Assembly (NCBI GenBank): GCA_007644065.1
Contig: VJWN01000001.1
Location: 2,990,340 to 3,054,339 of the forward strand
DNA: 64,000 nt
Origin: Margaritispora aquatica
Lineage: Eukaryota; Ascomycota; Leotiomycetes; Helotiales; Discinellaceae
Direction: 5' to 3'
The notes beneath the pieces are model-generated. The model saw nothing but the letters and a program-made list of their open reading frames with translations, searched no databases and was not told the DNA's origin. Each line of letters opens with the position of its first letter. The stretch's first letter is position 1. Below, piece by piece: positions 1 through 12,226 of this stretch. Made by a program: the position numbers and the translations under genes.

Positions 1-105
1 GCGGAGAAATGGGGACATAGGGATTGCGATATTGCGCCGTTGGGGATGAGGCCTAGTGATGCGTGGGATGTGTATCATGATTGGGAACCGATACCTGTTG
101 CGTAG
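1..105 (+). CDS. 3' end of an unidentified protein gene
   Basis: Frame 1 is open from the first base to a TAG at 103-105 and gives 34 residues ending in DVYHDWEPIPVA. The composition (W, D, P and H well spread, no low complexity) looks like the carboxyl end of a real protein, and the other two frames close quickly. The rest of the gene lies left of the window, so no family can be assigned. It could also be a chance open frame, since only 34 codons are visible. Confidence 0.45.
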   Translation, partial: AEKWGHRDCDIAPLGMRPSDAWDVYHDWEPIPVA

Positions 106-787
106 GTTGAGATGAGAGTAAAGTGAGGAGTTGAAGGGGAAGGAAGGGGAGGGGGAAATGTGGTGTGGATATGGCTTGTTTCCGCGTTTGAGCATACAGA
201 TGTTTTGGAAAGGATACCGAAAAGTGTAAGATGAATACTCTGTTTTACTCATATATTAGCCTCTAGTGTGTACAGTACTTACGAGGAATATTTCCACTGT
301 TGGTTACGGTAGGATGGCGTTGATGGATGACAGACAGACAGACAGACAGACAGATGACAGGTTTGGGTCATATGATTGAAGTAGAATACGAATGAATACC
401 AGGCTAAGAGCCATGTTTGAATACTGGGTTCGTTTGAGAGATAAGGTTTTGTTGAAGTTTGATGTAAGCTAGTAAGGTAGTACAAGGTAACTAGTGACAC
501 CTCTTTCTAATGGGCTTGTAAGCGAGATGTGCATATGGTGTACAAGGAGAAGGTGAGAATAAATGAAGATGTGTTTCGGTGCTCTGTGGAAGAATACATC
601 AAATTCCGCTACCCTTCATATGAGTTTTGAAGAGTTTAGTCTCTAAGTGCATAGCTAAAGCCTACAGATTTGTAAGATGCTGTTTCTATACGCTATTCAT
701 TCATTCATGTCATCGTGAATTCGTCTCAAACGACAAAACATAGCTTTTCTCTAAATCTCCTCCTCTCTACACAACCACCAACAAACC
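106..787. other. Intergenic spacer with a CAGA microsatellite
   Basis: This 0.7-kb spacer lies between the partial gene on the left (+) and the dioxygenase gene (-), so it should hold both 3' ends. A (CAGA)n tract of about 6.5 copies occupies 329-354. I see no coding region. Confidence 0.6.
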
Positions 788-1992
788 TCAGTACGCCCCC
801 TCATCAACCGTCAACGCTAGCCGGTCCAACACATACTGGCCCGCCGCAATAGGCGGGAACTTCGCCTCCTCGCCCTCCGCCAAACACCCGGGCAGCGTCT
901 GAACAACCTCATCATAATTGATGCTAAAGAACAGCGGCACCGAATACCTCTCCCGATCCGTGCGATTCACAACCCGATGCACAGTACTCTTGTACCGTCC
1001 ATTGGTCCACCGCATCAGGAAATCAGCCACGTTGACCACGATCCCATCTTCCACCGGCGTGGCTGCGATCCAGTGCCCGCCGTCCGGGGAGAGGATCTCG
1101 AGGCCGGGCGTGGAGGATTGGAGCAGCAGCGTGAAGCACTCGTAGTCGGTGTGTGCGCCCAATCCGAGGTCGTCGGTTGCGGAGGGGAGAGTAGAGGGGT
1201 GCGTCGCGGGTGGATAGCGGATGAAGCGCGCGATCCCGCCGGGGTGGGTGGTCATGGGATCGAAGTAGGTTTCGGGGAGGGAGAGGGAGAGTGCGAAGAG
1301 GCGGAAGAGGTGCCGGGAGAGTTGGAGGACCTGTTTTATGTCAGTATCATACTACACATCGCTTACTGCCCCGCTTAGCGAGGAGGAAGTAGACGGCGAC
1401 ATACATGACCATAATACTCCTTAACGCCCTCATAAAACCCCGGAAGCTCCTCTTCGCTCGGCCAAAGATTCACATCTTTCGCCTCCGGTACGCCATCGAG
1501 CTCCACATACTTCCCGTCGCCGCCGCTGGGATCAAGCCCAGTCTCATAGCCCCAATTGAACGCCTCCTTGGTCTCCTTGCCCTCATCCAGCATATTGACC
1601 GTCGAGAACGCGGCTGGTTCGTAACCCCGGAAGTATTTCGACTGCCGCATGTGCAGCTTCTCCTTGCTTTCCTGCGATAGCTCGTGGAAGAAGCGCTGTG
1701 CGAGATGCAGGATTGAGTTGAGGGTCTTGGGGGGGATGCCGTGCCCAACGATGTAGAAGAAGCCAATGGTTGTGCAGGCGGTGTAGATTTCGTCTGCGAC
1801 GGCTTGCCGTGCAGCCAGGGAGGAGGAGAAGGACGGAGTGAGGTCAATGAGCGGGATGCTGCTGAGTGAGGCGGTGTTGATGCTCGTGGTTGTCGTGGTG
1901 GAGTTTAGGCGTGCATCGAGGTATTCTTGAGCGGAAAGAGCGGCGGCTCTGGAGTCTGAGACTGCCGGGGGAGGGGGCGCTGTCGTCGCCAT
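788..1992 (-). CDS. 2-oxoglutarate/Fe(II)-dependent dioxygenase (isopenicillin N synthase-like)
   Basis: Two exons, 1992-1405 and 1330-788, encode about 376 residues. The 74-bp intron starts GTATGT and ends ACAG and joins codons in phase 0. The N-terminal DIOX_N part (IPLIDLTPSF, then GFFYIVGHGIP) is followed by the double-stranded beta-helix core. The iron ligands are visible as H256 and D258 (GAHTDYE) and H314 (TVHRVV), and the 2-oxoglutarate clamp is R324/S326 (RYSVP). All catalytic residues of the family are therefore present. Members hydroxylate, desaturate or cyclise small molecules, often in secondary metabolism, and the substrate cannot be read from the sequence. I chose the ATG at 1992 because the one 14 codons upstream (2034) adds an unconserved-looking extension. 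No other biosynthetic gene lies beside it, so a cluster role is not supported. Confidence 0.9.
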
Positions 1993-2894
1993 GATCATAT
2001 GCTCTTTGCACTGGTCTGGATACCAAGATACCAAGGTTGCAGAGAATGAAGTTTGTTTATATTTGAGAGCTCTAGAGAGCAGTTGGCGAGAATGGTGGGG
2101 TAATTATGCCCCTCCTTATCTCCAAAGGTGGGGAGCGGGCGGACCCCGCCTTCAAGTGAGACAATCGTATGGTCATCAGCTGTTTAACAACTTCCTTTTG
2201 CGTTACTATATAAAGAAGTTGACATGGAAGTATTTGAACTCATTGCTATTAATCTCAAGCGAGAACTCAGTAGTACTGAAAGAAAGAGATAATTTCTTTC
2301 TGCGGTAGGCGAGAATGCATTACGTTCAAGTGAACATTCGATACCCACTGTGGATCTTCTGCCCAAAAGTGCCTGACTTTCAAAAGATGTTTTTGTATGC
2401 TAGGGGTTAACATTTTTGCTTCTTGTAAATGAAAAGATTGTTATCATCAATACGCACCTACTAAAGCTATATCTCAGTTCAAGGGCGAGAGATTGTGCAC
2501 TGGCATCGAGAATCGCTGGCAATAGCATGATGTCAAAACATGTCCACGAACCACGGGAAATTCCTAGCTTTGTATTTGCTTCGGGGGGTGAAATAAGTTT
2601 CTTACTACTAGCTTCCAAGCGAGAGCGCCAAAATTAGACATAGGGGATCGTCGCCACTCGCAGTAACTACAAGTCTCCAAGATGACACTATCTAAGCGAA
2701 ACAATCGCTGAAGGGATGACGATTTCGGAATACGGCTACTAGCCAAGTCGTTTTACCTCAGCCTCCCGATGATCTTTCTTCAGTGACGATATTATTGACA
2801 TACAGAAATCTTGTGACCTGCTTTGAGGTGGTATTAATACAGCAGCTGTCGAATCTCAATTCGGCTGAAACTGCATCGCGAAACCACATACAAA
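1993..2894. promoter_or_regulatory. Divergent promoter region, dioxygenase / tubby-like gene
   Basis: This 0.9-kb AT-leaning spacer separates two genes transcribed away from each other and so should hold both promoters. A TATA-like stretch (ctatataaag) sits near 2209 and another AT-rich block near 2830. No coding region is visible. Confidence 0.5.
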
Positions 2895-3731
2895 ATGTTT
2901 GATACAATTAAAGCAAAAATTGATCTCAAGAGAGATAGCCCTCCTCCTGAGCATTTGGGACTTCCTCCTCCACCTTACAATGATGCCAATCTGAATACCA
3001 CCGTACCAGTGACAGCGAGCCACGACCCTGCTGATCCATACAAACATCCTCGAAATTCACAAGTATTGCAACCACAACCACAGCAATACACGCCAGGACT
3101 CCGCTTCCCCCAAACTTTCGGCATCTACCACGCGCCAGGCTCAACAGCCGATCTCCTCATCGCTCAACACAACGGAGATCCAAACCCCATCTACCTCATC
3201 ACCACCCACGGCGGGATGTCGTCGCAGCCCTCACTAGTCCTGCACTCCGCACCGTACGAGAGTGCACCACCCCTCGCAACTGCTGACTTTCACTCCATCT
3301 CCTCGACCACCGACCTCAATTTATACCTGGCCAATCCCAGCGCACCGCAGTCCACAGAGATGCACTCCGAAGGCATGACCGCCTCGTCCTATATATTCCG
3401 CTGCTACGTGCCGTGCACGAACTCAATGGAGGATTTCGAGTGGAAGCGCAGCTCTGGTCAGGAGGTGGCGATGTTGCAGTCGGGAGGTCATGGGAAGAAA
3501 CTCGTCAGAGTTGGGACTGGGGAGGTGGTTGCTGCGTTTGCGAAGCCGGGAGGGTTGAGTAGGGATAAGAAGGGGAAGATGGTTTTCTTGGCACATGATA
3601 GAACGGCGCTGGGTGAGCTGTTTGAGGTTTATGCTGTGGTGTGTGTGGCCGCCATCATTGAGAAAGAAAGGAGGAGGCAGAGAAATGCTAGGAGCAATCG
3701 TGGGCTTGGGGCCGCCAATGGGATGTTTTGA
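2895..3731 (+). CDS. Tubby C-terminal-like (LURP1-related) protein
   Basis: A single exon of 278 codons starts at an ATG in a good context (caaaATG). Residues 1-70 are proline-rich and polar (PPPPY, QPQPQQY) and probably disordered. From about residue 75 the pattern of short beta-strands (GIYHAPGS, PIYLITTHGG, SLVLHSAP, YIFRCYVP, DFEWKRSSG, KLVRVGTGEVVAAF, KMVFLAHD) matches the 12-stranded barrel of the tubby-C/LURP fold found in many fungal proteins of unknown role. The C-terminus has a helix (LFEVYAVVCVAAIIEKERRRQR) that would run through the barrel core, as in that fold. Function is unknown; relatives may bind membranes or lipids. The fold assignment is by pattern only. Confidence 0.7.
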   Translation: MFDTIKAKIDLKRDSPPPEHLGLPPPPYNDANLNTTVPVTASHDPADPYKHPRNSQVLQPQPQQYTPGLRFPQTFGIYHAPGSTADLLIAQHNGDPNPIYLITTHGGMSSQPSLVLHSAPYESAPPLATADFHSISSTTDLNLYLANPSAPQSTEMHSEGMTASSYIFRCYVPCTNSMEDFEWKRSSGQEVAMLQSGGHGKKLVRVGTGEVVAAFAKPGGLSRDKKGKMVFLAHDRTALGELFEVYAVVCVAAIIEKERRRQRNARSNRGLGAANGMF

Positions 3732-6693
3732 GAGGCTACAACACTTTTTGATAAGTATGATATTTGTATGAGCACTTGTCAATTTTAAGACATGCAACAA
3801 GACCATACCAAGAAACTACATCGAAAGTAACACGCTATGTGCCCAAAAGCTGGTGCCAGTCAAGCACCTTCCCCATCCCATCAAGCGAGCAATTTCAGGG
3901 GGTGCTTCGCCAAAGTCACATGCCACAACGCTCACCCCTCAGACCCCATCATTATAACCCAGTGCACAAAGCCTCTCCCAAGGCAACAGAATGCAGGCAA
4001 TATATTAAATTAATCAATCTTGCATACTTCCCAGTGCGCCGTATTCTCCGCTGCATCTGCACTCCGTTTGCCCTGCTCAGCATGGCGCACAAGCCCGATG
4101 CTCGCTCGTTTTTGTGTAACCCCGATCCTGTGCCTCCGAACACGCATGCACTGGGATACATGAATCGCGGGATTGTGCGAGGTGCAACAAAGAAAGCTAT
4201 TCAAGCTGCTTTCTAATACGATCCACGTGGATTTATTGGTAAGGGTGGTATACTATTGCCATGGCATCGGGATTTGAGAGCTAGGCGTGCTGGCTTGCGT
4301 TGGAGACCTCTGTGTTTGTGTTTCGTGTTTCGATTTGGCCATCTTTGATTGAATCTGGTGGCGTTGGGGATGAGTGTTGTGATGGTAGTGGCAGTGATAG
4401 GGCTTGGTGGAGAAGTGGTCTTGATGCGTTGGTCGTACAAAGTTGGGGTCCTGGTGGTTTATTGTGTAACACGAGGATAAGGAATGGGGAAGTGTGGCAT
4501 TGAAGGAGAAGAGAAGATAGCTAGACCTTTGAAGATACGAATTCATGCTTCGCAGCATAAACCAGGATTTTTATGACACGATACTGACGAAGAGAGATCG
4601 GGATCGAGATGATGTTTTCGTGGAATATACCACGATTGGTGTGGTGCCAAAGTCAGATCTTCGCAACAAACCGCAATGCCAGTAGTTCAATATTAGCACC
4701 AAATGATTGTTTAGCTTCTAGATTCTTGATTTGTTATTAAACTCCGCTGTGGTTGATGTACAAATCGATTTTTAAGGTCCCTCTAAGTGGGCAAAAATTA
4801 GCCGAGATCCAAAAAGGGGTGCAGTGGAGCAGAAACTCACGATGCCAAAACCAACGAATCCATTGTGCACAGGAAACTCTCTCGCAGTAGCAAAACGAAC
4901 AGCCATCTCCAATAATCGCAAGCTTTCTTTTCAAGATCTTCACTCTCTGACTCGTGCCATGCAGTCCGTACGATAATGAGCTTAGTGAACACGCTGAACA
5001 ATTCGTGAAGCAAATAAACCACACGAGTCGTGACCATTTTTCACAAAAACCATGAGTTCTTTTTTGCGATGATGCTTTTAATGCAGCTGGTGGCCTCAAT
5101 CATGGGGTGTGATGCAAATCATTCTCCAAATTGAGGTTCGAGACCAAGAGATCGTCGCTCTACACGTTTCTTTTGCGCCGTTCTAGAACAGCGAATTGGT
5201 TCTGTGATGACCAGCCCAAGCAACTCAGCTTCCTTCCTCTTCCTACCTCGTCCGTTTTCGATAACATGCACATCCTGATGGCGTCTGCTGGAAGCTCATC
5301 TCGGTTTTATTCGTTGCCGCAGCTTAAACTTCCATGGACATGGTCGGCGTGATGGCGAGCATGAACGAATATTCTAGGCTCTGTTTCAATATGCATGAAG
5401 TTTGAATTGATTGAATTTTACGGTCGTATGTCCACTTTTGACAGGCTCCTGTGGAAATTCAGTGGGAAAAAGAACAGCACGTCGTGGATATGACTATGCC
5501 CGCAATGTTGTCAACTAGTCGGCGACTTCGAGGCTTCTCGTTCGCGGCTCCGTGTGGTTTTGAAAAAACAGTAGCACACACAGAGAGTTAGCTGCTCTCA
5601 CTCTTGGTAGATACATTCTGTAGATGATGTTTCGGAAGGCTGCGGATTTATGTTTGATTTCAAGTTTGATTTCGTACTTGATTCGTGATACCGCTTTGGA
5701 GGGTTTCCTCTAGATAAGGACATCAGAGTAAGAACAACCGGTTTCTGCAGCAAGAAACAAAGCACATGCTCTGATACTTCCGTAAAACTATGCTGTGTAG
5801 CGCAGTTGCTCGGTAGAAGTGACCAAAGGCTAGCTCACTCAACACCAAAGCATAATGAAGCCAAAATACAATTTCTGTTTTGACAACTACTTTTGAAATT
5901 CAGTGCACCGCAAATCAATAGACAGAGACAAGTGAGAGACTGCAAATGGCTCAAAATGGTGGGCGGGCGTGAGACTCTGTTCGAAGTCACTGCCCAACAG
6001 TCCTGGCTCTCATATCAATAAGCAAGGATAAATTCATTTAGCCAGAATTTCCTTCATTGTAGCACATTAAAATGCTCATCAGCTAGCACTGACAAAATCT
6101 ATCCTCGCCCGTCATTCCTTGATCCCAGCTAGAGCATAGTTCTCACGGAGCATGATCAAGCATGGCATTCCCATCTCGGCAGCCTATCTAAGCGGTCACT
6201 TCACGGTCTTGCCACAAGCTCAGGCAACAAGCAATGACTTCGTATCTCTCTGCAACATTTCGGCCACGGCAAGTTCCTTGTTTCTGTCTCCCCTCTCGGA
6301 CCGAGAGCGTCATACTGGCACCTATATAGGCATCATAACGCCGACATTGAAGCTTCACTAGAGGAACAAGGAAGACCATGCCGGAGAATATACCTCTTCG
6401 GCAGCCAGAAAAGGGGCTCAACCACTGCAGCTCAGCCGTCTCGGGCTCTTCGCCTCACCCGCTCCTAAGTCCGCTTTAAAATCCGCATTCACGCCCTTGC
6501 GCACCAAATGGAGGACGCGAGACCTTGCCCATCCGAATTTGGCAACTACACGCAATATTCCGTTAATGTTCCATAGAAAACGCCATGCCATGCTGCACCC
6601 TCGTGCACCCCAGAGTGCAGGTCTTAGTGACATTGATTTTCGTGGACGAAGTCTCTCCTCATTTCCTGCCTTCCCGCTGAGACAAGAAAAGCC

Positions 6694-6926
6694 ATGTTCC
6701 AGGTCTCGGACGAGCCGCCTTATTTACTTTCCTCCAGTCCAACCACACGAGGTAAGTCTCAACTCCCGTCAGCTGCTGCAGCACCGTTTTTCTCTGTGTG
6801 TTTGTCTCAGATGATGCGTGTTTCCTATCCACTCATTCGGTCTTTGCATGGTGGACGAGCGGGCACGCCACGTTTTGTGGCGGGAGGCATGGCTTGGATC
6901 TCGTGAAGCGACGAATAGAATCGTGA
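6694..6926 (+). CDS. Possible spliced micro-protein or spliced non-coding RNA (doubtful)
   Basis: An ATG at 6694 (gccATG) opens 19 codons plus one base and stops at a consensus donor (GGTAAGT, intron from 6752). A pyrimidine-rich acceptor (tttgtctcag) ends at 6810, and joining the two keeps the frame open to a TGA at 6924-6926, giving 57 residues. The splice motifs are good but the protein resembles nothing I know, and a frame this short can arise by chance. It lies in the gene-free tract. Confidence 0.2.
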
Positions 6927-9450
6927 TACAGGCCGGAAATGGCTGAGCTGACTGCCGTCTTGGACTGCTAGTCTCCGGTATCGTGGGAACATTCCCATCA
7001 GTGCTTTGATTGTGTGCTGATGCTGAATCACTGCCGATTAGCATTCAAGGCTGGATGATTCAGGTGAGACTCCGCGTGGTGATAGACAGGATAGGGGTCT
7101 CTTCGAGGATGTTGAGGCTCACAAGATTGACGGTGCTAAGACTGCGCCTGTAGCAGAGTCCTCCTTGTCTGATCTTCGAGAAGCTCTTCGGTGAGACATT
7201 GTTAGTTATCCTTCGGACATGGAAGGGGTTCACTCGAAATATTGAGAGAGCGCTCAGGGAAGAATCTGACTGGGACTTGCTTGCCTTACTCATGTTGTAT
7301 TGGAGAAAGACCGGTGGATGAATCGTTTCGACTCTCGTAGCTGTGCGAAGTAAGACACAACCTAGTTCTCCACCAGCAAAATTGGCGCAATAATGGGCAG
7401 TGGCAACATTAGACACATGCTAATCGCATCTTGATTGCGACTATTTCTGGCAAGGTCAGTTGAGAGCTCCATTGGACTGTCTATTGAAGTGAAGTGTTTG
7501 AGCAAATCAGAATGGCTTCATGACTGTTTGGGTAGTGTTTCCCTAAACCGAACATGTCTTCTCTGGGAACGCAAAGGTGCCCACACAATGCAAGCCTCTT
7601 GCTGCAGGATTATGTTTTGTTTGAAGATTTCAAGCCACTGCCGTGGGGATGAGCAGGTGATCATCAGCTGATTGTGCTGACACTTGCTTAGCCAACTTGA
7701 TACCATCGAGTTCTATTTGTGGAAGCTTGTTTGGCATACCTATTACAGTACAAGGGGTACGAGACTTCTCTATAGATAGTAGACTTCAAAACTGGAGCGA
7801 AATTATCAGCTAGAAAGAATTTCTCAGTATTATCACTAAGCTAAACCCAAGGAAGCCCTCAATCCAGGAGTCTAAATAAAGACAAGGAGATTGAGACCAC
7901 AGACTAGACAGAATTGTACACTTCAATAGAAACACACATGGCAGTTTGAGTTAGTTCTTATCAATAGCGTAGCATGGAATAGTTTGGGTTGACAACGTGA
8001 TGTTTGTGTTACCAAGCATCCTAGGCTATAGATCATACAACGCCGAGATAATCGCGAGAAGAGAAAGGATCGAAATCATGTTGAGAGTATACGAAATACG
8101 CTTCTGGTATCCGAGATGCAACTTGCATCGTATCCCTCACCCCCAAACCATATACAGCATTTCACACTGTAGTAAGTCTACAAACTAATGCAGAGCACAT
8201 AATCATCCGACAAATTCGCAACGAGGCCATCTTCACATGACCTCGCTTGTGGAATAGGAGTAGACACTAACATAGGAAGAGCTTGGCTTTGTATGCATCC
8301 AAGGAGAATGAATAAGCAGGAGAGATTCGAAAGCACTAGCAATGCGCAGCTCGGACCTCATAATTATTGTCACGCCATTCTAAACAGGATTTTAACGACC
8401 CATCATTGCAGACAGCCACGCGTACATATATAGAGAGAGAGGATGTGTGTGTGAGGACAGCATTACTTCGTATGTACTCTCTGGGCTTATAGAAACAGAT
8501 CTAATTTCCGAGGTATTCAACCTTGATTGGCTAAAGAAGAGTGTTCATTATGTATTTCAAGGGGTAGGGAGCGTATGACCACATTCTGCACATTGCTGAT
8601 GATACGACCGCTTTGGAAGACTTGCGTATGGTCAAGCGAAAGTTCGTTGTCAGACGGACATACTTCCGTCGTTCGTAAATGCAAGCACTGATCCTTCAGC
8701 GGGAATACGTCAAGTGGTGTAACGCGGATATAAGAACGGTGAACCTTGGCTTCAAGGACATCAAGGAGTATGCGAGGACAACAGAATGAAAACAACAGAC
8801 GGTGATTGAGGCTTCGCAGGTGGATATGATCAATAGTATGAGCATTAACACCAGACCAGACGAAAAGATAACACTGGAGGAAAGTATTCGTCGCAATCTC
8901 AACTAAGCCTGCGAACGACCTAACCACCAGCTCGTACAAATCATGTCGTCCAACAATTCCAACCAACTCAACACACCACTTGTTGTAATAAAATAACAAC
9001 GCAACGAACCAACAACCTCGGTGATATGCTCCCAACTCACGAACCAGGAAACATTATCCCCAATTCCCACTTTCCTCATGCAAGCCTCACCCACTCCCCA
9101 AAGGGGCGCAGAACAAGCTTAAGCTCAACCTTCAAAAGCTTTCAAATCACTGACTGTGCAGCACCAAAACGCAGTGATAGTGACATTGCAAGGTTGACCA
9201 CACATCGCGCTCGCGGGTGGGTGTTCCCCTTTGAGAAACTCTCCTCCGAAACGAGAGGCACAGTACGTACGAAGGACAACAACGGGGTTCGGGGAACCGG
9301 GAACGGACAAACCCCGCATGTTCATGGTTGGCGGCTAAACTCCACCCCTCCCCTCCCTCCCCTTCCGTCCCGCTGCTGCATAACCTTCCTGTACTGTACG
9401 TCCCTCGATCCTGAGTATGCATGTCTTCACACGTCGACCGTATCTCGGAA

Positions 9451-9486
9451 GAAAGAGAGAGAGAGAGAGTGTGTGTGAGAGAGAAT
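9451..9486. repeat. GA/GT microsatellite
   Basis: A run of (GA)n passes into (GT)n and back to (GA)n. It is a plain simple repeat in non-coding DNA. Confidence 0.85.
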
Positions 9487-12190
9487 GAGAGGACAGGAAC
9501 GAGGTATTTCGCAACATTCCACTGATGGTTGTATCTTCGTCCAATCTCCTACCTTCCGCCGGAGGCCAAGTTGAGTTTATCCATGACTCCTCTCTTGTTT
9601 TGTCCTATCCTGTCCTGTCGTCTGCTCACCATCACCCTATTATCACCATTCCACGACGCAGTGCAACACAAAGCAGGTATCTTTCATCCTCCCCTCCCAT
9701 CCCTCCCCTGAGGCTCGCATCGACCCCATGTATAATCCTTCATACTTATTTCCAAAAACGGTTCTGAAGATGGCGTTTGCTTGGAATGTTTAACATTCTC
9801 ATCCCCGGTTCCAAGCCCTGCCGGTAAACCCCATTAAAAACGCTCCCATCACCAAGTGCCAGATGAAAAATGTGAGCAGTCACCTTCACATCTCACTCAC
9901 ATCTCACAATCCCATCAATGCTTCCGCCGCCGACGTAGATAAAACGCACATATGTACAGAGTACGCACAACATCTGACAACCGTGTGATTCTGGTATGGG
10001 AATTTTGCTTGTCCATAAACATTGTTTCTTATCACACCCATAGCATGCAGCTCAAAACGTGACCGGGTTCACGACCCGATACAATATCGTGAGATATATA
10101 GGTAGGGAGTAAACACAACATCTAGCCCTCCTCTCTGCTCTCCACCGGACCATACACGAGTATCTATGATTCGCCCACGAGGATTGCCTCTTTCTTCCTC
10201 TCTCGCATCGTGTTATCTAGAAATCCTTGACTGTGGTAGTTGCAGCTGTGACACTGCAGCTTCATGCATGCATCAGCAGCATACTGCACAGCACATGTAG
10301 GCGAGTGAGGATTCTAATCGACCACGCAGCACAGCAAACATATGTATGCATGCATTGCTTTTCCACCCTTCGTCCTTCATCCTCCGCAGGTACGAATACC
10401 ACCGATGTTGCAATCAAACAAGCAATAATTTAATCGTCGATCCAGTCAGTAAGCCAGTACTTGAGACCAGCCAAGCAGTGAAGTAGTAACCCAGTAAGCT
10501 TGTCGTAAAAACCCGAGACATCTCTCGTGAGTCCCCAAAGGGAATTTCCCGTTTCTTCAGCTGCACAGCACCAAGCTGGTCAAACTTGTCACATTGCCAT
10601 CCATTGAACAGCGCATTCGCTTGTCTTATATTGCTCAAGAACCCCAGGTATTCTATACGGAGTAATCCCACATTGGTAAGTAAGCGCCGCTCCTAACTCA
10701 ATGCCATGACCTCATTGTCTCAAAAATGTGTAGCATTCCTCATCTCATCTCATCTCAAAACGTATAATTAGCTTCAATGACTCGCTCGATATGTCCTCAC
10801 GCTTAACGCTCGAGCCCTCAGATCGTCATGAGGCAGACGGATAATTACCACGTCTGACTCAAATCCCGTCATGGAAATGGCGGGAAGTACCTCGACTGAC
10901 TCGAGCTTATTAGCTGTTTGCGCCTCATTGGCTTGGTATAGTACATGCTGAAAGGTCTGGTATAAGGCGCGTATATATAGATAGACTTAGACATAGACCT
11001 AAACCTAGACCTAGATCGAGGTAAGTAGGTATGTATGTATCTATAAGTAGTCCTGGAGTCACTGTACTTACATTCCTCCAATCTCATTCGAAGAGACAGA
11101 AAGACGGCACTCCACCCCGTGCACACCCCGAAAAAGCCTTTGCCGCATCTATCACATCTCAGAATCTGACAGCGGCAACCATGACGGCAGCGGTACGAAG
11201 CGGCTTTTCGGCCACCCCTTCTGCCCCTCCCCCCCTCCTTCAAAGCCGTTGCTTGGAGTTCTCGGGCACCTCAGTATACTTCCCCGATCCCGAAATCTCG
11301 GTAGGCACTCCCACCACTTCCCACATTCTCACAAACTCGAACGCAGTCACGAAGTCACTGGGTACGCAGGATGCAACCTCGCTCATGCCGTGTAACCTGT
11401 TGCAACGGTGGTGTATTGTATCGTGTCGTATCAAATGGACGCCCGCCTCGTCATTGGCTTTTCCCCTGTGGGAATAGAGGGGAAAAGGTGTCAACACCAC
11501 AAAATCTAAGCATCGTCAAATTCGGGTTCTAGTTCGTAGAAACGAGAAGAAGCATATTTTCTGCGTAAGATTACGAAATAATAAGAAAAATGCCATGACT
11601 CGTGTCCAATTTTTCCGCCTTGTCACGTTTTGTGATAGGTTTGTGGTATTTGCTTTGTTCTCCTTCGGGGAAGTGGTGAACTGGTAATACTATGCGGCGT
11701 GAGCAATAGGTATGCTTGGCGAGTGGACATTAGGGTGGACGTCGAACATATGGTGAGGCAAGTAGAGGCCAAGGATGAATGTTTGCTGTTGCTGTCTATT
11801 CCTAGTATGATCACTCAACCTTCCAGTCCTCGAGTGAGTGAATTTCAACTCCAAACCAGAATTGGTGGGGGGTCCCTTTTCCTAGCATCTTTGTGGGAAA
11901 AGAAGGTTTAGAGTCGCTACCCAATTCTCGGATTTTTCCACCAGCAACGACCACAAGTGCAGTGCGTTGGCTTGCTTGCATTGCATCTCCATACATCCGT
12001 CCTGTTGCATTCATCCGCCCACATGCAGCCAGAGAGTACAACTCACGAGTCGCGACATGTACGCCGCCAGCCTTGGGTGATGGCGAGGTTGTGAGTGTGA
12101 AGGCGGAAGTGTGTAAATGATAGAGGGGGTGCCACTCCACCCCACTCGAATTGACGCACCTGTAGCTGTGGCGCTCATGTATGTCTGTAG

Positions 12191-12226
12191 TATGTATGTA
12201 TGTGTGTGTGTGTGTGTGTGTATGTG
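12191..12226. repeat. TATG/TG microsatellite
   Basis: About three TATG units run into about ten TG units. It lies in non-coding DNA. Confidence 0.9.

Noticed and set aside
3764..4216. 150-codon plus-strand open frame after the tubby-like gene
   Set aside because: Low-quality composition, no motif and no upstream ATG context of note; it is probably 3' spacer.
5121..5145. B-box-like ggttcgagacc, possible tRNA
   Set aside because: The flanks do not form a five-pair T stem, and no A box or acceptor stem lies upstream.
8517..9035. 172-codon minus-strand open frame
   Set aside because: No recognisable motif, unusual C/H/W-rich mix, no splice partners; best explained as a chance frame in the gene-free tract.
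10843..10877. Hairpin cagacg/cgtctg followed by tcaaatcc, possible tRNA or small RNA
   Set aside because: The hairpin is six pairs with an 11-base loop, and the remaining arms of a tRNA cannot be built around it.
10981..11022. Stretch resembling telomere repeats (cctaaacctagacctag)
   Set aside because: Only two or three loose CCTAA-like units, no regular TTAGGG array, and it sits well inside unique sequence.
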